This document shows, piece by piece, positions 7,427 through 15,230 of a stretch of 15,904 nt of DNA; position 1 is the stretch's first letter, and every line of letters begins with the position of its first letter. Origin of the DNA: Bacteroidetes bacterium 4572_114 (GTDB taxonomy: Bacteria > Bacteroidota > Bacteroidia > Bacteroidales > 4484-276). Made by a program: the position numbers and the translations under genes. The notes under the pieces were generated by a model. That model was not told where the DNA came from, did not search any database, and worked only from the letters and a program-made list of their open reading frames with translations. The stretch is from positions 1-15,904 of the forward strand of contig NIVA01000049.1 of assembly GCA_002254335.1 (NCBI GenBank). Reading direction: 5' to 3'.

Positions 7427-8392
7427 TTATGTAAAGTAAGAATCCCTATTTAGTTTAAACCCATTTAAAAACTCACTTATTTTTAAGTGCCTCTTCCCTG
7501 GAGATTGGAGCTCTTCAACCACAATTTTACCATTTGCCGCCCAAATGGCCAACTTATTTCTGTTATTTGTTTCAATGCTCCCGATCACATTATTATGTAA
7601 CATCTCAACTGGGTGTACCTTATAAAATTTCACCTGAACATTTTCATTAAGGTCAATTACCAAATCACCATAAGCTGCTGGATAAGGGGATAAGCCCCTA
7701 ATGAAATTATGGATGATTTTCACATCCTGATGCCAATCTATTCGGCAATCACTCTTAAATATTTTAGGGGCTTCATTTAATATACCTTTTGGAATTACCT
7801 GAGCCTGATTGGTTAAAGAATAACTATTTCCCTCAATAGCTTCAATTGTTCTTATCACAAGTTGCGAACCTAATATCATTAACCGGTCATGTAACTCACC
7901 AGCAGTATCACTTACCAATATTGGAGTTTTTTCCTGAAATATTATACTTCCGGTATCAATTTTATTATTAATAAAAAAGGTTGTTACACCAGTAAGCTGT
8001 TCACCATTTATGATTGCATGGTTTATTGGGGCGGCACCCCGATATTGAGGCAAAAGCGATGCGTGAAGGTTAAAGGCCCCAAATTCAGGCAATGACCAAA
8101 CAATCTCAGGAAGCATCCTAAATGCAACAACAACAAACAGGTTAGCGTTTAGGGCTTTTAAATCTTCAATAAAATCAGGATGTTTTAACTTTTCGGGCTG
8201 TAAGACATTCAGGCCTTTCAAGATACAATATTCTTTAACGGCAGAAATGGAGATTTTTCGGCCCCTGCCGGCAGGCTTGTCAGGTGCAGTTACAACCCCT
8301 ACCACATTATAATTCTCTCTAATTATGGCATCAAGCGATGAGACGGCAAATTCCGGTGTACCCATAAATAGTATTCTCAAATCTCTTTTCAT
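7427..8392 (-). CDS. fmt: Methionyl-tRNA formyltransferase
   Basis: Fmt adds a formyl group from 10-formyl-tetrahydrofolate to Met-tRNA(fMet) for translation initiation. The protein has 321 residues, close to the family norm. The N-terminal Rossmann domain starts ILFMGTPEFAVSSL. The active-site set is present at the E. coli positions: N108 and H110 in FNLHASLLP, followed by RGAAPI, and D146 in KIDTG. The smaller C-terminal tRNA-binding domain covers about 210-321, with RGLSPYPAAY near its start. ATG 8392 is the natural start. Only 15 bases separate it from the T-run of the TPR-gene terminator (8408-8439), and I found no good TAnnTTTG element for it. It may therefore depend on read-through from the upstream gene or on a weak promoter. 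Function is secure. Confidence 0.96.
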   Translation of the reverse strand: MKRDLRILFMGTPEFAVSSLDAIIRENYNVVGVVTAPDKPAGRGRKISISAVKEYCILKGLNVLQPEKLKHPDFIEDLKALNANLFVVVAFRMLPEIVWSLPEFGAFNLHASLLPQYRGAAPINHAIINGEQLTGVTTFFINNKIDTGSIIFQEKTPILVSDTAGELHDRLMILGSQLVIRTIEAIEGNSYSLTNQAQVIPKGILNEAPKIFKSDCRIDWHQDVKIIHNFIRGLSPYPAAYGDLVIDLNENVQVKFYKVHPVEMLHNNVIGSIETNNRNKLAIWAANGKIVVEELQSPGKRHLKISEFLNGFKLNRDSYFT

Positions 8393-8407
8393 AACGCTAA
8401 ATTAGAT

Positions 8408-8439
8408 AAAAAAAAATACCTATCCCGAAGAATAGGTAT
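8408..8439 (-). terminator. Intrinsic terminator with UUCG loop after the TPR gene
   Basis: On the minus strand, ATACCTATTC pairs with GGATAGGTAT (8430-8439 with 8416-8425) around a TTCG loop. That makes ten pairs, one of them G-U, closed as C(UUCG)G, an extra-stable tetraloop. A run of about eight T follows (8415 down to 8408). It lies directly before the fmt start. Confidence 0.85.
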
Positions 8440-8463
8440 ATTAAATATTTTTTCTTAAGATTT

Positions 8464-9153
8464 TTATGAGTTGAATTTACCTTCTGCCCTGGCAATATAC
8501 TTTTCCATTTCCCTGGCTTCGGTACTTTTTGGAAAATCCTCTTTTATCTTTTTATAAATTTTTATCGCATTCGAATACTCATCTAAAATTTCATAAGTCC
8601 AACCGGCCTTCATTAAAAAAACCGGACTGGTAAATTCGTTTTCAGATACTTCAGCAGCCTTTAAATAATAGCTGACCGCAGCATTAGGATTATCAAGTTG
8701 CAGATAGCAATCGCCAATTGCCCCGAGTGCCATTGGTCCTATTATCTGATCATCCCCATCAAAACCTTCAAGGAAATCAATCGCAGTTTGATAATCCTCC
8801 TTTTTCATATAAATGATTCCAGCATAATAATGGGCAAGGTTGGCCGTCAACGTAAATTTATAATCATCAATAATATTGATAAAACCAGGATTTATCCCAT
8901 CCCCATTTAATGCCAGATCCAATGAATCAATCTCAAAATAGTACTCTGCCATAAAAATTTGTTCTTGTGCACTTTTTTCTTTTGGCACCAGGTAAAACCG
9001 CTGAAACCCAAAGAAAGCCAGTACGATAAGCACAATTACGCCTACTACTATCAATATGGGTTTTTGATTATCCTCAATAAACTGCTCAGTTTTCCCTAAA
9101 GCCTCTTCAACTGCTTGAATGTTCTCTTCTGCCCTGGTTGTCTTTTTCGCCAT
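8464..9153 (-). CDS. Membrane-anchored tetratricopeptide-repeat protein
   Basis: The protein has 229 residues. A charged cytosolic N-terminus (about 1-31) leads to one membrane helix at about 32-53 (PILIVVGVIVLIVLAFFGF). The rest contains TPR-like helix pairs, visible as HYYAGIIYMKKEDYQTAIDFL, then MALGAIGDCYLQLDNPNAAVSYY, and then KAGWTYEILDEYSNAIKIY. The arrangement is like that of YfgM/BamD-type TPR proteins, which act as scaffolds in envelope assembly or secretion. The exact partner is not visible. Transcription likely begins at the promoter element 9179-9186 and stops at the UUCG hairpin 8408-8439. Complete and ordinary in length. Confidence 0.8.
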   Translation of the reverse strand: MAKKTTRAEENIQAVEEALGKTEQFIEDNQKPILIVVGVIVLIVLAFFGFQRFYLVPKEKSAQEQIFMAEYYFEIDSLDLALNGDGINPGFINIIDDYKFTLTANLAHYYAGIIYMKKEDYQTAIDFLEGFDGDDQIIGPMALGAIGDCYLQLDNPNAAVSYYLKAAEVSENEFTSPVFLMKAGWTYEILDEYSNAIKIYKKIKEDFPKSTEAREMEKYIARAEGKFNS

Positions 9154-9178
9154 AATTATCCTAATAATTTTTGAGGTG

Positions 9179-9186
9179 CAAAAGTA
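9179..9186 (-). promoter_or_regulatory. -7 element for the TPR gene
   Basis: The minus strand reads TACTTTTG (TAnnTTTG), followed by CA, 25 bases upstream of the TPR gene ATG. It is one half of a divergent promoter pair with 9228-9235. Confidence 0.65.
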
Positions 9187-9227
9187 TATTTTTTTTTAAT
9201 TATAGGGTTAAAAGCATCTTTTTTTTT

Positions 9228-9235
9228 ACTTTTGA
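9228..9235 (+). promoter_or_regulatory. -7 element for the small membrane protein/S9 peptidase unit
   Basis: TACTTTTG, identical to the divergent partner at 9179-9186, lies 24 bases before the ATG at 9260. Only 41 bases separate the two elements, so their upstream parts share the same AT-rich segment. Confidence 0.65.
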
Positions 9236-9259
9236 CAGATTTTTATTATTTGACTAAAT

Positions 9260-9511
9260 ATGAAAAAAGCTGTTTGGATAATTGTAGGCATGTTTATAGT
9301 GGTGGGAATTATTTATTTTTTGTTTAATAATTTCTTCAGCTCAAACATTCTAATTGTATTTTCGATATTATATTTAACCCAATTCCTCTTGGGACTTGTC
9401 TTTATTTCAATCCTTGATAAATCTGAAACCCAAATGTACCTTCCTGTCTATTTTATTGTTGGTATTATTTCCTTCGTTATTTTATTCATTATATTATTTA
9501 AAAGTTTTTGA
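9260..9511 (+). CDS. Small three-helix membrane protein, function unknown
   Basis: The product has 83 residues, nearly all hydrophobic. Three likely membrane helices lie at about 5-23, 29-51 and 61-81, with a short polar link LDKSETQ between the second and third. It starts at ATG 9260, well placed after a promoter motif. A 128-base gap with no visible feature separates it from the S9 peptidase gene. I recognise no family. A cytosolic role is excluded by composition; a helper or anchor role would be a guess. Confidence 0.6.
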   Translation: MKKAVWIIVGMFIVVGIIYFLFNNFFSSNILIVFSILYLTQFLLGLVFISILDKSETQMYLPVYFIVGIISFVILFIILFKSF

Positions 9512-9639
9512 AGAAATCCGCTATTCGACAACTTTTTTTATTCATCCAATTCTCAATAATGAAGTGGTTCGCCAACTTATAGTACATAAAATACTTATTA
9601 TCAATGAAATTGAATGATTCAAAATAAAAAAACCTTACT

Positions 9640-12291
9640 ATGCACAGAAAACTAAAAAGTATTAAGGGATTATCCTTTTTGTTAATTATCCCAGTTTTGA
9701 TGCTTATCTCAACAATGTCCAGTGCGCAAACTGATGAAAACAATAATCATCAGGTTTTTATTGATGAAATGTTAAGAATGGGAAACATCCGGATAAAAAC
9801 ACCTGCTTACGACACTATCGAAAACCTAAAAGGGAATACTTATTCCGAAGAGGATTTACTTGAGTCCGACTACTTAAGAATTAATAAATTAAAACCTCAG
9901 CAAAATACCTCAATAACAATAAATGGTATTGATTTTGAATGGGAAAAAGCAAAAACAAACAAGGATAATTTCCTCTTAGCTGAACACCGACAAAAAAAAG
10001 GTATAGACCAATTGGGCTATTTCGCAACTTACATTGAAGTTGATAGATGGATGGAGGCTGAAATAAAAATCAGTTGTCCGCAGTTATTTCAAGCTTTTTT
10101 AAATGGCAACTTGTTAACCAGCAAAACATCAATCGATGAAGAATATGCCGAAGAAATTGGAAGCAACCAAAAAAAATGCAAACTGGAAAACGGGAAGCAT
10201 CTTCTAATAATTAAAACAGTAAAACCTACTGAAAGCAAAACTGATTGGAAAATAAAAACAGTTATTAATTTCGACAAAAAATATCCATTAGAGAGCCTTA
10301 AATCTACCAGTTTACCGAAACAAAAATTGGACATCGATCACCTGCTGAACGGTCAATTTGTAAATTCCGTTTCAATATCCCCGGATGGTGACTGGGCGAT
10401 TTTCAGCTACACAAAAAAGTATCCTCCAGATGGCAGTTCAGAGAATTGGACTGAAATCCGGGACCTTAATTCAAACACATTGATCCAATCATTTAGAAAC
10501 GCTGATGTTTCAGGTTTGCGCTGGACACCGAAAGGAAGAAAACTTACTTACCGGACTACAGATAAAGATAAAGGCACCACACTATGGTTATTCGATCTGG
10601 ACAATATGACAGAGAAGGTATTGATCAAAGATATTGAAGACTTTAATAATTTATCATGGGCTGAAGATGAAAGCTTTATAATTTATGGTATTTCGAAAAA
10701 GCCCGACAAAAACAAAAGCGGGTTAAATAAATTTGAAGGCATGCCCGACCGTTGGCCATGGTGGAGAAACAGGAATTTTCTATACAAAATTGATATTCAA
10801 TCAGGTTTTACTGAGCGTTTGACTTACGGCCATCTATCTACCAATTTGCAGGATATCCGCCCGGATGGAAAAAAAATACTTTTCAGCATTGACATACCAG
10901 ATTTTAACGAACGCCCCTACTCGAAACAATATTTAATTGAAATGGACCTTGAAACATACGCTTTGGATACAATTTGGATTAAAAGGTTCTCAGGTAACTG
11001 CAGTTACTCCCCAAACGGAGAAAGCCTGCTCGTTACCGGGTCCCCTGCCATGTTTGGCGATTTGGGCATCAACATAAAAGGCGATGCAATCCCGAATGAT
11101 TACGACACTCAAGCATTCACCTACAACTTATCCTCCGGCGATGTTGATCCTATAACATTATCCTTCAATCCTTCGGTGCAACAGGTTTTTTGGAGCAAGT
11201 TCGATGAAAACAGGATTTATTTTCTGGCTACCGACAGTACGTACGTGCGGATTTACCGGTATGATTTGAACACCCGGTATTTCGAAAAAATCAATTCGGG
11301 GTTTGATGTGGTGTCCGGCTTATCCATTGCCACCAATAGCCCTACTGCAGTTTGCACAGGTTCTGGCATTTCAACCCCGCAACATGCAAACAAAATAAAT
11401 CTTGAGTCGGGCGAAATTGATGAAATTGCAAATCCGCGTAAAGCTCAGTATGAAAACATTGTATTTGGTAAAACGGAAGATTGGAAATTTAAAAACTATT
11501 CTGGTCTGGAAATAGACGGGACAATTTATTACCCACCAAAATTTGACAAAGACAAAAAATATCCGTTGATAGTTTATTATTATGGTGGCACCAGCCCGGT
11601 GAGCCGAAGCTTTGGCGGGAGATATCCGAAGAACTTGTTTGCGGCACAGGGATACGTTGTTTATGTGTTGCAACCAAGTGGCGCAGTTGGCTTTGGCCAA
11701 ACATTCTCTTCGCGTCATGTTAATAACTGGGGGATAACGGTTGCAGATGAAATAATAATGGGGACACAACTATTTGTTGAATCCCACCCCTTTATTGATG
11801 AAGAAAAAGTTGGGTGCATCGGTGCTTCATACGGCGGGTTTATGACAATGTTGTTGCAAACACGGACTGACATTTTTTCGGCGGCCATTTCACATGCCGG
11901 CATCAGCTCTATTTCCAGTTATTGGGGCGAAGGTTATTGGGGATATCTGTACAGTTCGGTAGCTTCGGCAAATAGTTTTCCGTGGAACAACAGCGAGATT
12001 TACATCGGGCAAAGCCCCTTATTTAATGCAGATAAAATTAACACACCATTACTTCTTTTACACGGGTCAGATGATACCAATGTACCACCAGGTGAAAGCA
12101 TTCAACTTTATACCGCTTTAAAACTATTGGGCAAACCCGTTGAACTTATTGAAGTTAAAGGCCAAAACCATCAAATCCTTGATTACAAAAAACGTATTAT
12201 GTGGCAAAAAACAATTTTCGCCTGGTTTGATAAGTGGCTGAAAGACCAGCCTGGATGGTGGGATGATTTGTATCCAGATAAAAATCTGTAA
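9640..12291 (+). CDS. Secreted S9 (prolyl oligopeptidase/DPP-like) serine peptidase
   Basis: The protein has 883 residues. A signal peptide covers about 1-31 (hydrophobic LSFLLIIPVLMLISTMSSA, cleaved near AQT), so it is periplasmic or exported. Residues about 100-200 look like an added beta-domain. Residues about 225-610 contain repeated beta-propeller strands such as VNSVSISPDGDWAIFSY and LRWTPKGRKLTYR. The C-terminal alpha/beta-hydrolase domain starts near 620 (LIVYYYGG). It carries the catalytic serine S730 in GASYGG, the probable acid D812 in HGSDDTNVP and the histidine H844 in GQNHQ. Such enzymes cut short peptides, often after proline. The substrate preference here is not readable. It is followed after 28 bases by the trmH-like gene, so the two are likely cotranscribed. 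The triad is complete, so activity is expected. Confidence 0.9.
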   Translation: MHRKLKSIKGLSFLLIIPVLMLISTMSSAQTDENNNHQVFIDEMLRMGNIRIKTPAYDTIENLKGNTYSEEDLLESDYLRINKLKPQQNTSITINGIDFEWEKAKTNKDNFLLAEHRQKKGIDQLGYFATYIEVDRWMEAEIKISCPQLFQAFLNGNLLTSKTSIDEEYAEEIGSNQKKCKLENGKHLLIIKTVKPTESKTDWKIKTVINFDKKYPLESLKSTSLPKQKLDIDHLLNGQFVNSVSISPDGDWAIFSYTKKYPPDGSSENWTEIRDLNSNTLIQSFRNADVSGLRWTPKGRKLTYRTTDKDKGTTLWLFDLDNMTEKVLIKDIEDFNNLSWAEDESFIIYGISKKPDKNKSGLNKFEGMPDRWPWWRNRNFLYKIDIQSGFTERLTYGHLSTNLQDIRPDGKKILFSIDIPDFNERPYSKQYLIEMDLETYALDTIWIKRFSGNCSYSPNGESLLVTGSPAMFGDLGINIKGDAIPNDYDTQAFTYNLSSGDVDPITLSFNPSVQQVFWSKFDENRIYFLATDSTYVRIYRYDLNTRYFEKINSGFDVVSGLSIATNSPTAVCTGSGISTPQHANKINLESGEIDEIANPRKAQYENIVFGKTEDWKFKNYSGLEIDGTIYYPPKFDKDKKYPLIVYYYGGTSPVSRSFGGRYPKNLFAAQGYVVYVLQPSGAVGFGQTFSSRHVNNWGITVADEIIMGTQLFVESHPFIDEEKVGCIGASYGGFMTMLLQTRTDIFSAAISHAGISSISSYWGEGYWGYLYSSVASANSFPWNNSEIYIGQSPLFNADKINTPLLLLHGSDDTNVPPGESIQLYTALKLLGKPVELIEVKGQNHQILDYKKRIMWQKTIFAWFDKWLKDQPGWWDDLYPDKNL

Positions 12292-12319
12292 ACTAAATTG
12301 AAACTCAAATATCTAAACT

Positions 12320-13018
12320 ATGGATATTGAAACCAAAAAATTACTTTATGAATATTTAGCTGGTTTTATCACCGAAAACAAACGTACAAAGTTTGAAGAG
12401 ATAATCAGCAATAGGACCCGGTACCTGACGGTTGTCCTCGAAGATATTTACCAGCCCCACAATGCAAGTGCTGTACTACGTACTTGCGATTGCTTTGGGG
12501 TCCAGGACGTACACATCATCGAAAATCAAAACCATTATGAAGTGAACCCGGATATAGCATTAGGCTCATCAAAATGGTTGACGATGATAAAACATAATGG
12601 CAAGGAAAACAATACACCAGATGCCCTGGCAACACTTCGCAAAAAGGGATACCGGATTGTTGCCACTACCCCTCACGAAAACGATGTGGACATTCAGGGC
12701 CTGTCTCTTGATAAAGGCCCTGTGGCCCTGGTGTTTGGAACAGAAATGCGCGGGCTTACCGGCAATGCCCTGACACTTGCAGATGAATTTGTGAAAATCC
12801 CGATGTATGGATTTACCGAAAGTTTTAATATCTCTGTTTCAGCAGGAATTTCATTATTTTATCTTACCGAAAAACTCAGAAATTCAGCAATTGATTGGCA
12901 AATCCCGGAAGATGAAAAGATTGAAATAAAGCTAAACTGGGCAAGGCAAGTGATAAAAAGAAGCGATCTCATAGAAAATGATTTCCTGAAAAGCACTTTA
13001 TTCACAAAAAAACAGTAG
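12320..13018 (+). CDS. trmH: SpoU/TrmH-family tRNA (guanosine-18-2'-O)-methyltransferase
   Basis: The protein has 232 residues of the SPOUT (trefoil-knot) fold. The three family motifs are present: N and R in QPHNASAVLRTCDCFG (motif 1), LVFGTEMRGLT (motif 2, with E and RGL), and IPMYGFTESFNISVSAGI (motif 3, with the S and N that bind S-adenosylmethionine in the knot). The N-terminal extension and the tail with RQVIKRSD match TrmH rather than rRNA enzymes such as RlmB, so the likely target is G18 in the D-loop of tRNA. The specificity is inferred, not proven. ATG 12320 follows the S9 peptidase stop by 28 bases. Confidence 0.85.
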   Translation: MDIETKKLLYEYLAGFITENKRTKFEEIISNRTRYLTVVLEDIYQPHNASAVLRTCDCFGVQDVHIIENQNHYEVNPDIALGSSKWLTMIKHNGKENNTPDALATLRKKGYRIVATTPHENDVDIQGLSLDKGPVALVFGTEMRGLTGNALTLADEFVKIPMYGFTESFNISVSAGISLFYLTEKLRNSAIDWQIPEDEKIEIKLNWARQVIKRSDLIENDFLKSTLFTKKQ

Positions 13019-13033
13019 CTCAATAGTTTTTAC

Positions 13034-13041
13034 TACATTTG
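13034..13041 (+). promoter_or_regulatory. -7 element for the THX gene
   Basis: TACATTTG (TAnnTTTG) followed by C, 38 bases before the ATG at 13080 and 15 bases after the trmH stop. The core matches the HU promoter. Confidence 0.6.
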
Positions 13042-13079
13042 CCTCAAATTACTGATTACAAACTATTAAAATAACAGAT

Positions 13080-13376
13080 ATGGGAAAAGGTGACAAAACA
13101 ACAAAAAGAGGTAAAATAATCCGCGGTACTTATGGCAAATCAAGACCGAGAAAAAAAATCGTTCCTGTAACCCCAGCTAATGCTGAAGTAAAAAAAGTAG
13201 TTGCCAAAGCAGAACCCAAAAAAGAAGTGGCAAAGCCAAAAGCCAAAAAAGCTGAGGTAAAGACGGAACCTAAAAAAACTGAGGTTAAAACAGCACCGAA
13301 AAAAGCAAAGGCCAAAGTTGAGCCGAAAAAAGAAGAAACCAAAAAAGTTGACAAAAAAGGATCAGCTAAAGAATAA
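13080..13376 (+). CDS. 30S ribosomal protein THX with a long lysine-rich repeat tail
   Basis: The first 26 residues (MGKGDKTTKRGKIIRGTYG, then KSRPRKK) are a clear match to bTHX, the tiny basic peptide that sits in the head of the small ribosomal subunit. Standard THX proteins end soon after this. Here about 70 residues follow that contain almost only K, A, E, P, V and T, with a loose repeat of about 10 residues around PKK (AEPKKEV, TEPKKTEV, TAPKKAKA, VEPKKEE). The tail resembles histone H1-like C-termini and should be disordered and basic. It has its own promoter at 13034-13041 and a terminator at 13415-13451. The length of the tail could vary between strains, since it is a repeat. The opposite-strand frame is a shadow. 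Confidence 0.9.
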   Translation: MGKGDKTTKRGKIIRGTYGKSRPRKKIVPVTPANAEVKKVVAKAEPKKEVAKPKAKKAEVKTEPKKTEVKTAPKKAKAKVEPKKEETKKVDKKGSAKE

Positions 13377-13412
13377 ACTTTTGGTTTTTAGGATTTAAAC
13401 TGTTTAATTAAA

Positions 13413-14126
13413 CTAATGGCAAGACTCACCAAGATGTCTTGCCATTTTTTTAAATGCGTTGCCACGTTCTTCAAAATTGTTAAACTTATCGTAACTTGAT
13501 GCGGCCGGCGATAACAGGCATGTACTTCCATTAACCGCAATTTGTAAAATAATATCGGAAAGTTCATTATAATCTTCAAACAATTGCAACCGGGGTTTTT
13601 TACCGGCCCCGGTTTCTATCATTTCCTTTATCCGTATGCCGGCAGGCCCTGTGAGAAGAATATTTTTTACTGGGCATTTAATCAGATAATCAATTATAAT
13701 TGTATAATCAATTCCACGGTCGAACCCACCAAGGATAAGGATATCAACATTTTTTACCGTGTTTAAAGCCTCAAGGGTTGATTCAGGAATAGTTGAAATG
13801 GAGTCGTTTACAAAATCAATCCCACAGTATGTCCCGACAAACTCAAGGCGGTGGGCCAGGGGCTGAAACGATCGGATGCCATCTTCAATTTTTTGTGGTG
13901 AAATATCACTTATAAGACTTGCCGACACAGCTGCAAGGATATTCTTTAGGTTATGTTTCCCTATCAATTTCCTGCAGCTAATATCAATTGGGCTGCCCGG
14001 AAATAAGCCGTAGAATATCTTATCCCCCCGAAAATAAACATCATTTCCATCAGGGCCATTTGCAGAAAAATTAAACTTCGAACCTTTAAATAATTTGATC
14101 CTTCTTTCAAACAATTGCAAATCCAA
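13413..14126 (-). pseudogene. MurD-type ligase, central and C-terminal part (split gene)
   Basis: This is the second half of the MurD-like gene that begins at 14743, in another frame. From DLQLFERRIKLF it shows the end of the central domain (GKHNLKNILAA, the GxHNxxN motif) and the C-terminal Mur-ligase domain: LAHRLEF, FVNDSISTIPES, ILILGGFDRGID and LLSPAASSYDKFNNFEERGNAF, all standard MurD positions. The only start in this frame near the left end is TTG 14126, with no sign of being a real start. The break falls where SEAKLN of the first half should continue. About 20 to 30 residues appear to be lost and the frame is shifted. The final codons form part of the terminator hairpin 13415-13451 of the convergent THX gene. 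Confidence 0.85.
13415..13451 (+). terminator. THX terminator lying inside the murD 3' end
   Basis: AATGGCAAGAC (13415-13425) pairs perfectly with GTCTTGCCATT (13436-13446) around a 10-base loop, and seven T follow from 13445. On the plus strand it ends THX transcription, 38 bases after the stop. The same bases encode the last dozen residues of the minus-strand murD frame. A perfect palindrome GTTTAATTAAAC sits beside it (13402-13413). Confidence 0.85.
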
Positions 14127-14743
14127 TTTAACTTAGCTTCGCTATAAACCCCAAAAGATTTAAAATAGTCCAAATGTTCATTAAACACATTTAATAAGAT
14201 TGAAATATGTGGAGAGTGTTTTACCTGTTCCAATTGATGGGCCGACAACTCGAAAATGATGGCCGAACCGTTGTCGATTTCAGGAATAGCATCAAATGCA
14301 GGAACACCAATATTCCCGACAAAAACTGATTTCCGCCCAGCGATTTGAAAAATATGATGTATCAAACTGGAGGTTGTACTCTTGCCTTTAGTGCCGGTAA
14401 CCCCGATAATTTGCCGGGAGTATTTTTGGAGGAACAACGAGGTTTGGGTAACAATTTTACTGGCCAGTGCGGCATTTTCAGGATGTTTTAGAAATACCCC
14501 GGGAGATTTGAATATGATATCAACATGAGAGAGACAGTCAAGATAATGTGCACCAAGACAAAAAGTTGTAAAATCCGAATTATCAATATCTGAAATATCT
14601 AACCCTGGATTTTTATCGGCAATTGTAATTTCCTGATTTGGAAAATACCTTCTGATCAATCTGTAGGAAGACCTTCCCTCCCTACCAAAACCCAGGATAA
14701 CAACCTTCTTTCCCGAAATATATTTATCAAGAAGTTCTTTCAT
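14127..14743 (-). pseudogene. MurD-type ligase (candidate MurD2), N-terminal part (split gene)
   Basis: MurD ligases join glutamate to UDP-MurNAc-L-alanine with ATP. ATG 14743 gives VVILGFGREGRSSYRLI (14-30) as the UDP-binding start, IIFKSPGV at 76-83, the ATP loop GVTGTKGKST at 114-123, ELSAHQLE at 165-172 and LNVFNEHLDYF at 184-194. Homology ends at SEAKLN (201-206, base about 14126). The frame then runs on into unrelated residues to 13964. The rest follows in another frame (see 13413-14126). The GREGRSS start and ELSAHQL, where common MurD has ELSSFQL, fit a separate MurD branch. The gene is not in a dcw cluster but next to a MurL-like gene, which points to the L-Glu-using MurD2 type. This is an inference from context. 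As sequenced, the ligase is not functional. Confidence 0.82.
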
Positions 14744-14874
14744 ACTATTTTCTCATCAGCAACAGTCATGTCTATTTTTGTAAAAACATCATCTATCTGG
14801 CAATTATAATTTATCAATGAGCCCGGTCTGAAAAGCCATATTTTGCCGCGAATGCGCTTATAAACTTTTTTTAA
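14740..14874 (-). other. Orphan 44-codon open frame overlapping the murD start by ATGA
   Basis: In the minus strand a frame runs from just after a stop at 14875-14877 to TGA at 14740-14742, which overlaps the murD ATG as ATGA. It reads like a protein end (KIWLFRPGSLINYNCQIDDV, then FTKIDMTVADEKIV). There is no plausible start codon except an ATG nine codons from the end. It may be the tail of a lost gene once translationally coupled to murD, or chance. Confidence 0.2.
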
Positions 14875-14944
14875 TTACCTTATAATAAGGTGTTTGAAAA
14901 CAAGTAAATTTCGCTAATTTTTAAAAACTTCGTTTTTAGACCGG
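14823..14944. repeat. Inverted repeat framing 122 bp between murL and murD
   Basis: CCGGTCTGAAAA (14823-14834) is repeated inverted at 14933-14944 (11 of 12 bases match). Inside the right arm region, TAAAAAC and GTTTTTA (14922-14938) form a small AT-rich hairpin. It could be an RNA structure in the murL-murD transcript, or the ends of a very small mobile remnant. No target-site duplication was recognised. Confidence 0.4.
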
Positions 14945-14949
14945 ACTTA

Positions 14950-15006
14950 TCAATCTTATTCAATCTCCAATCAATCACATTCATTCTCCTTCATTCTCAT
15001 TCAATC
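14950..15006. repeat. Six degenerate TCA(A/T)TC units at 10-bp spacing
   Basis: TCAATC or TCATTC begins at 14950, 14960, 14971, 14981, 14991 and 15001, spacing 10, 11, 10, 10 and 10. The last unit lies in the final codons of the murL C-terminal frame, whose stop is at 14997-14999. The spacing is close to one DNA helix turn, so all units face the same side. It may be a decayed minisatellite or a phased binding array. Confidence 0.6.
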
Positions 15007-15230
15007 CCTTCCCTTATCACTTTCAACAGATCACCACTAACAAAATGCTCATTGTTCAATTGGCTGAAATTTGCTATGGTTTTACGTTCGCTATAAAACT
15101 TATATTGAGGTAAGTTTTTGTAATGATCCAACAGAAAAGGCAGGGGATTTTCAACTTTTTCAATTGTCTTCACCAACGCGTGGTTTACCTCGTCAATTGT
15201 CCCAACACATTCGAAAGGCTTGGTTTTGCC
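14997..15230 (-). pseudogene. murL: MurL-like epimerase, C-terminal part (split gene)
   Basis: In a different frame from the N-terminal part, the minus strand reads GKTKPFECVGTIDEVNHALV, then KTIEKVENPLPFLLDHYKN, and ends LLKVIREGIE at a TGA (14997-14999). The FECVG-TIDE segment is what I recall near the end of MurL proteins. The natural-looking C-terminus directly continues the same gene order and strand. There is no start codon of its own. The middle of the protein, by my estimate about 100 residues including an expected cysteine-rich stretch, is absent between this piece and the N-terminal part. The assignment to the same gene is an inference from frame, position and motif memory. Confidence 0.6.

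Noticed and set aside
13130..13354. 74-codon minus-strand frame opposite THX, rich in F, S, A and L
   Set aside because: Its composition is exactly what the reverse of a Lys/Ala/Glu-rich repeat gives; the THX frame is the real one.
14741..15000. CRISPR-like array or small RNA in the murL-murD gap
   Set aside because: The repeat units are only 6 to 10 bases long and degenerate, with no spacers; nothing supports a CRISPR or a known RNA family.
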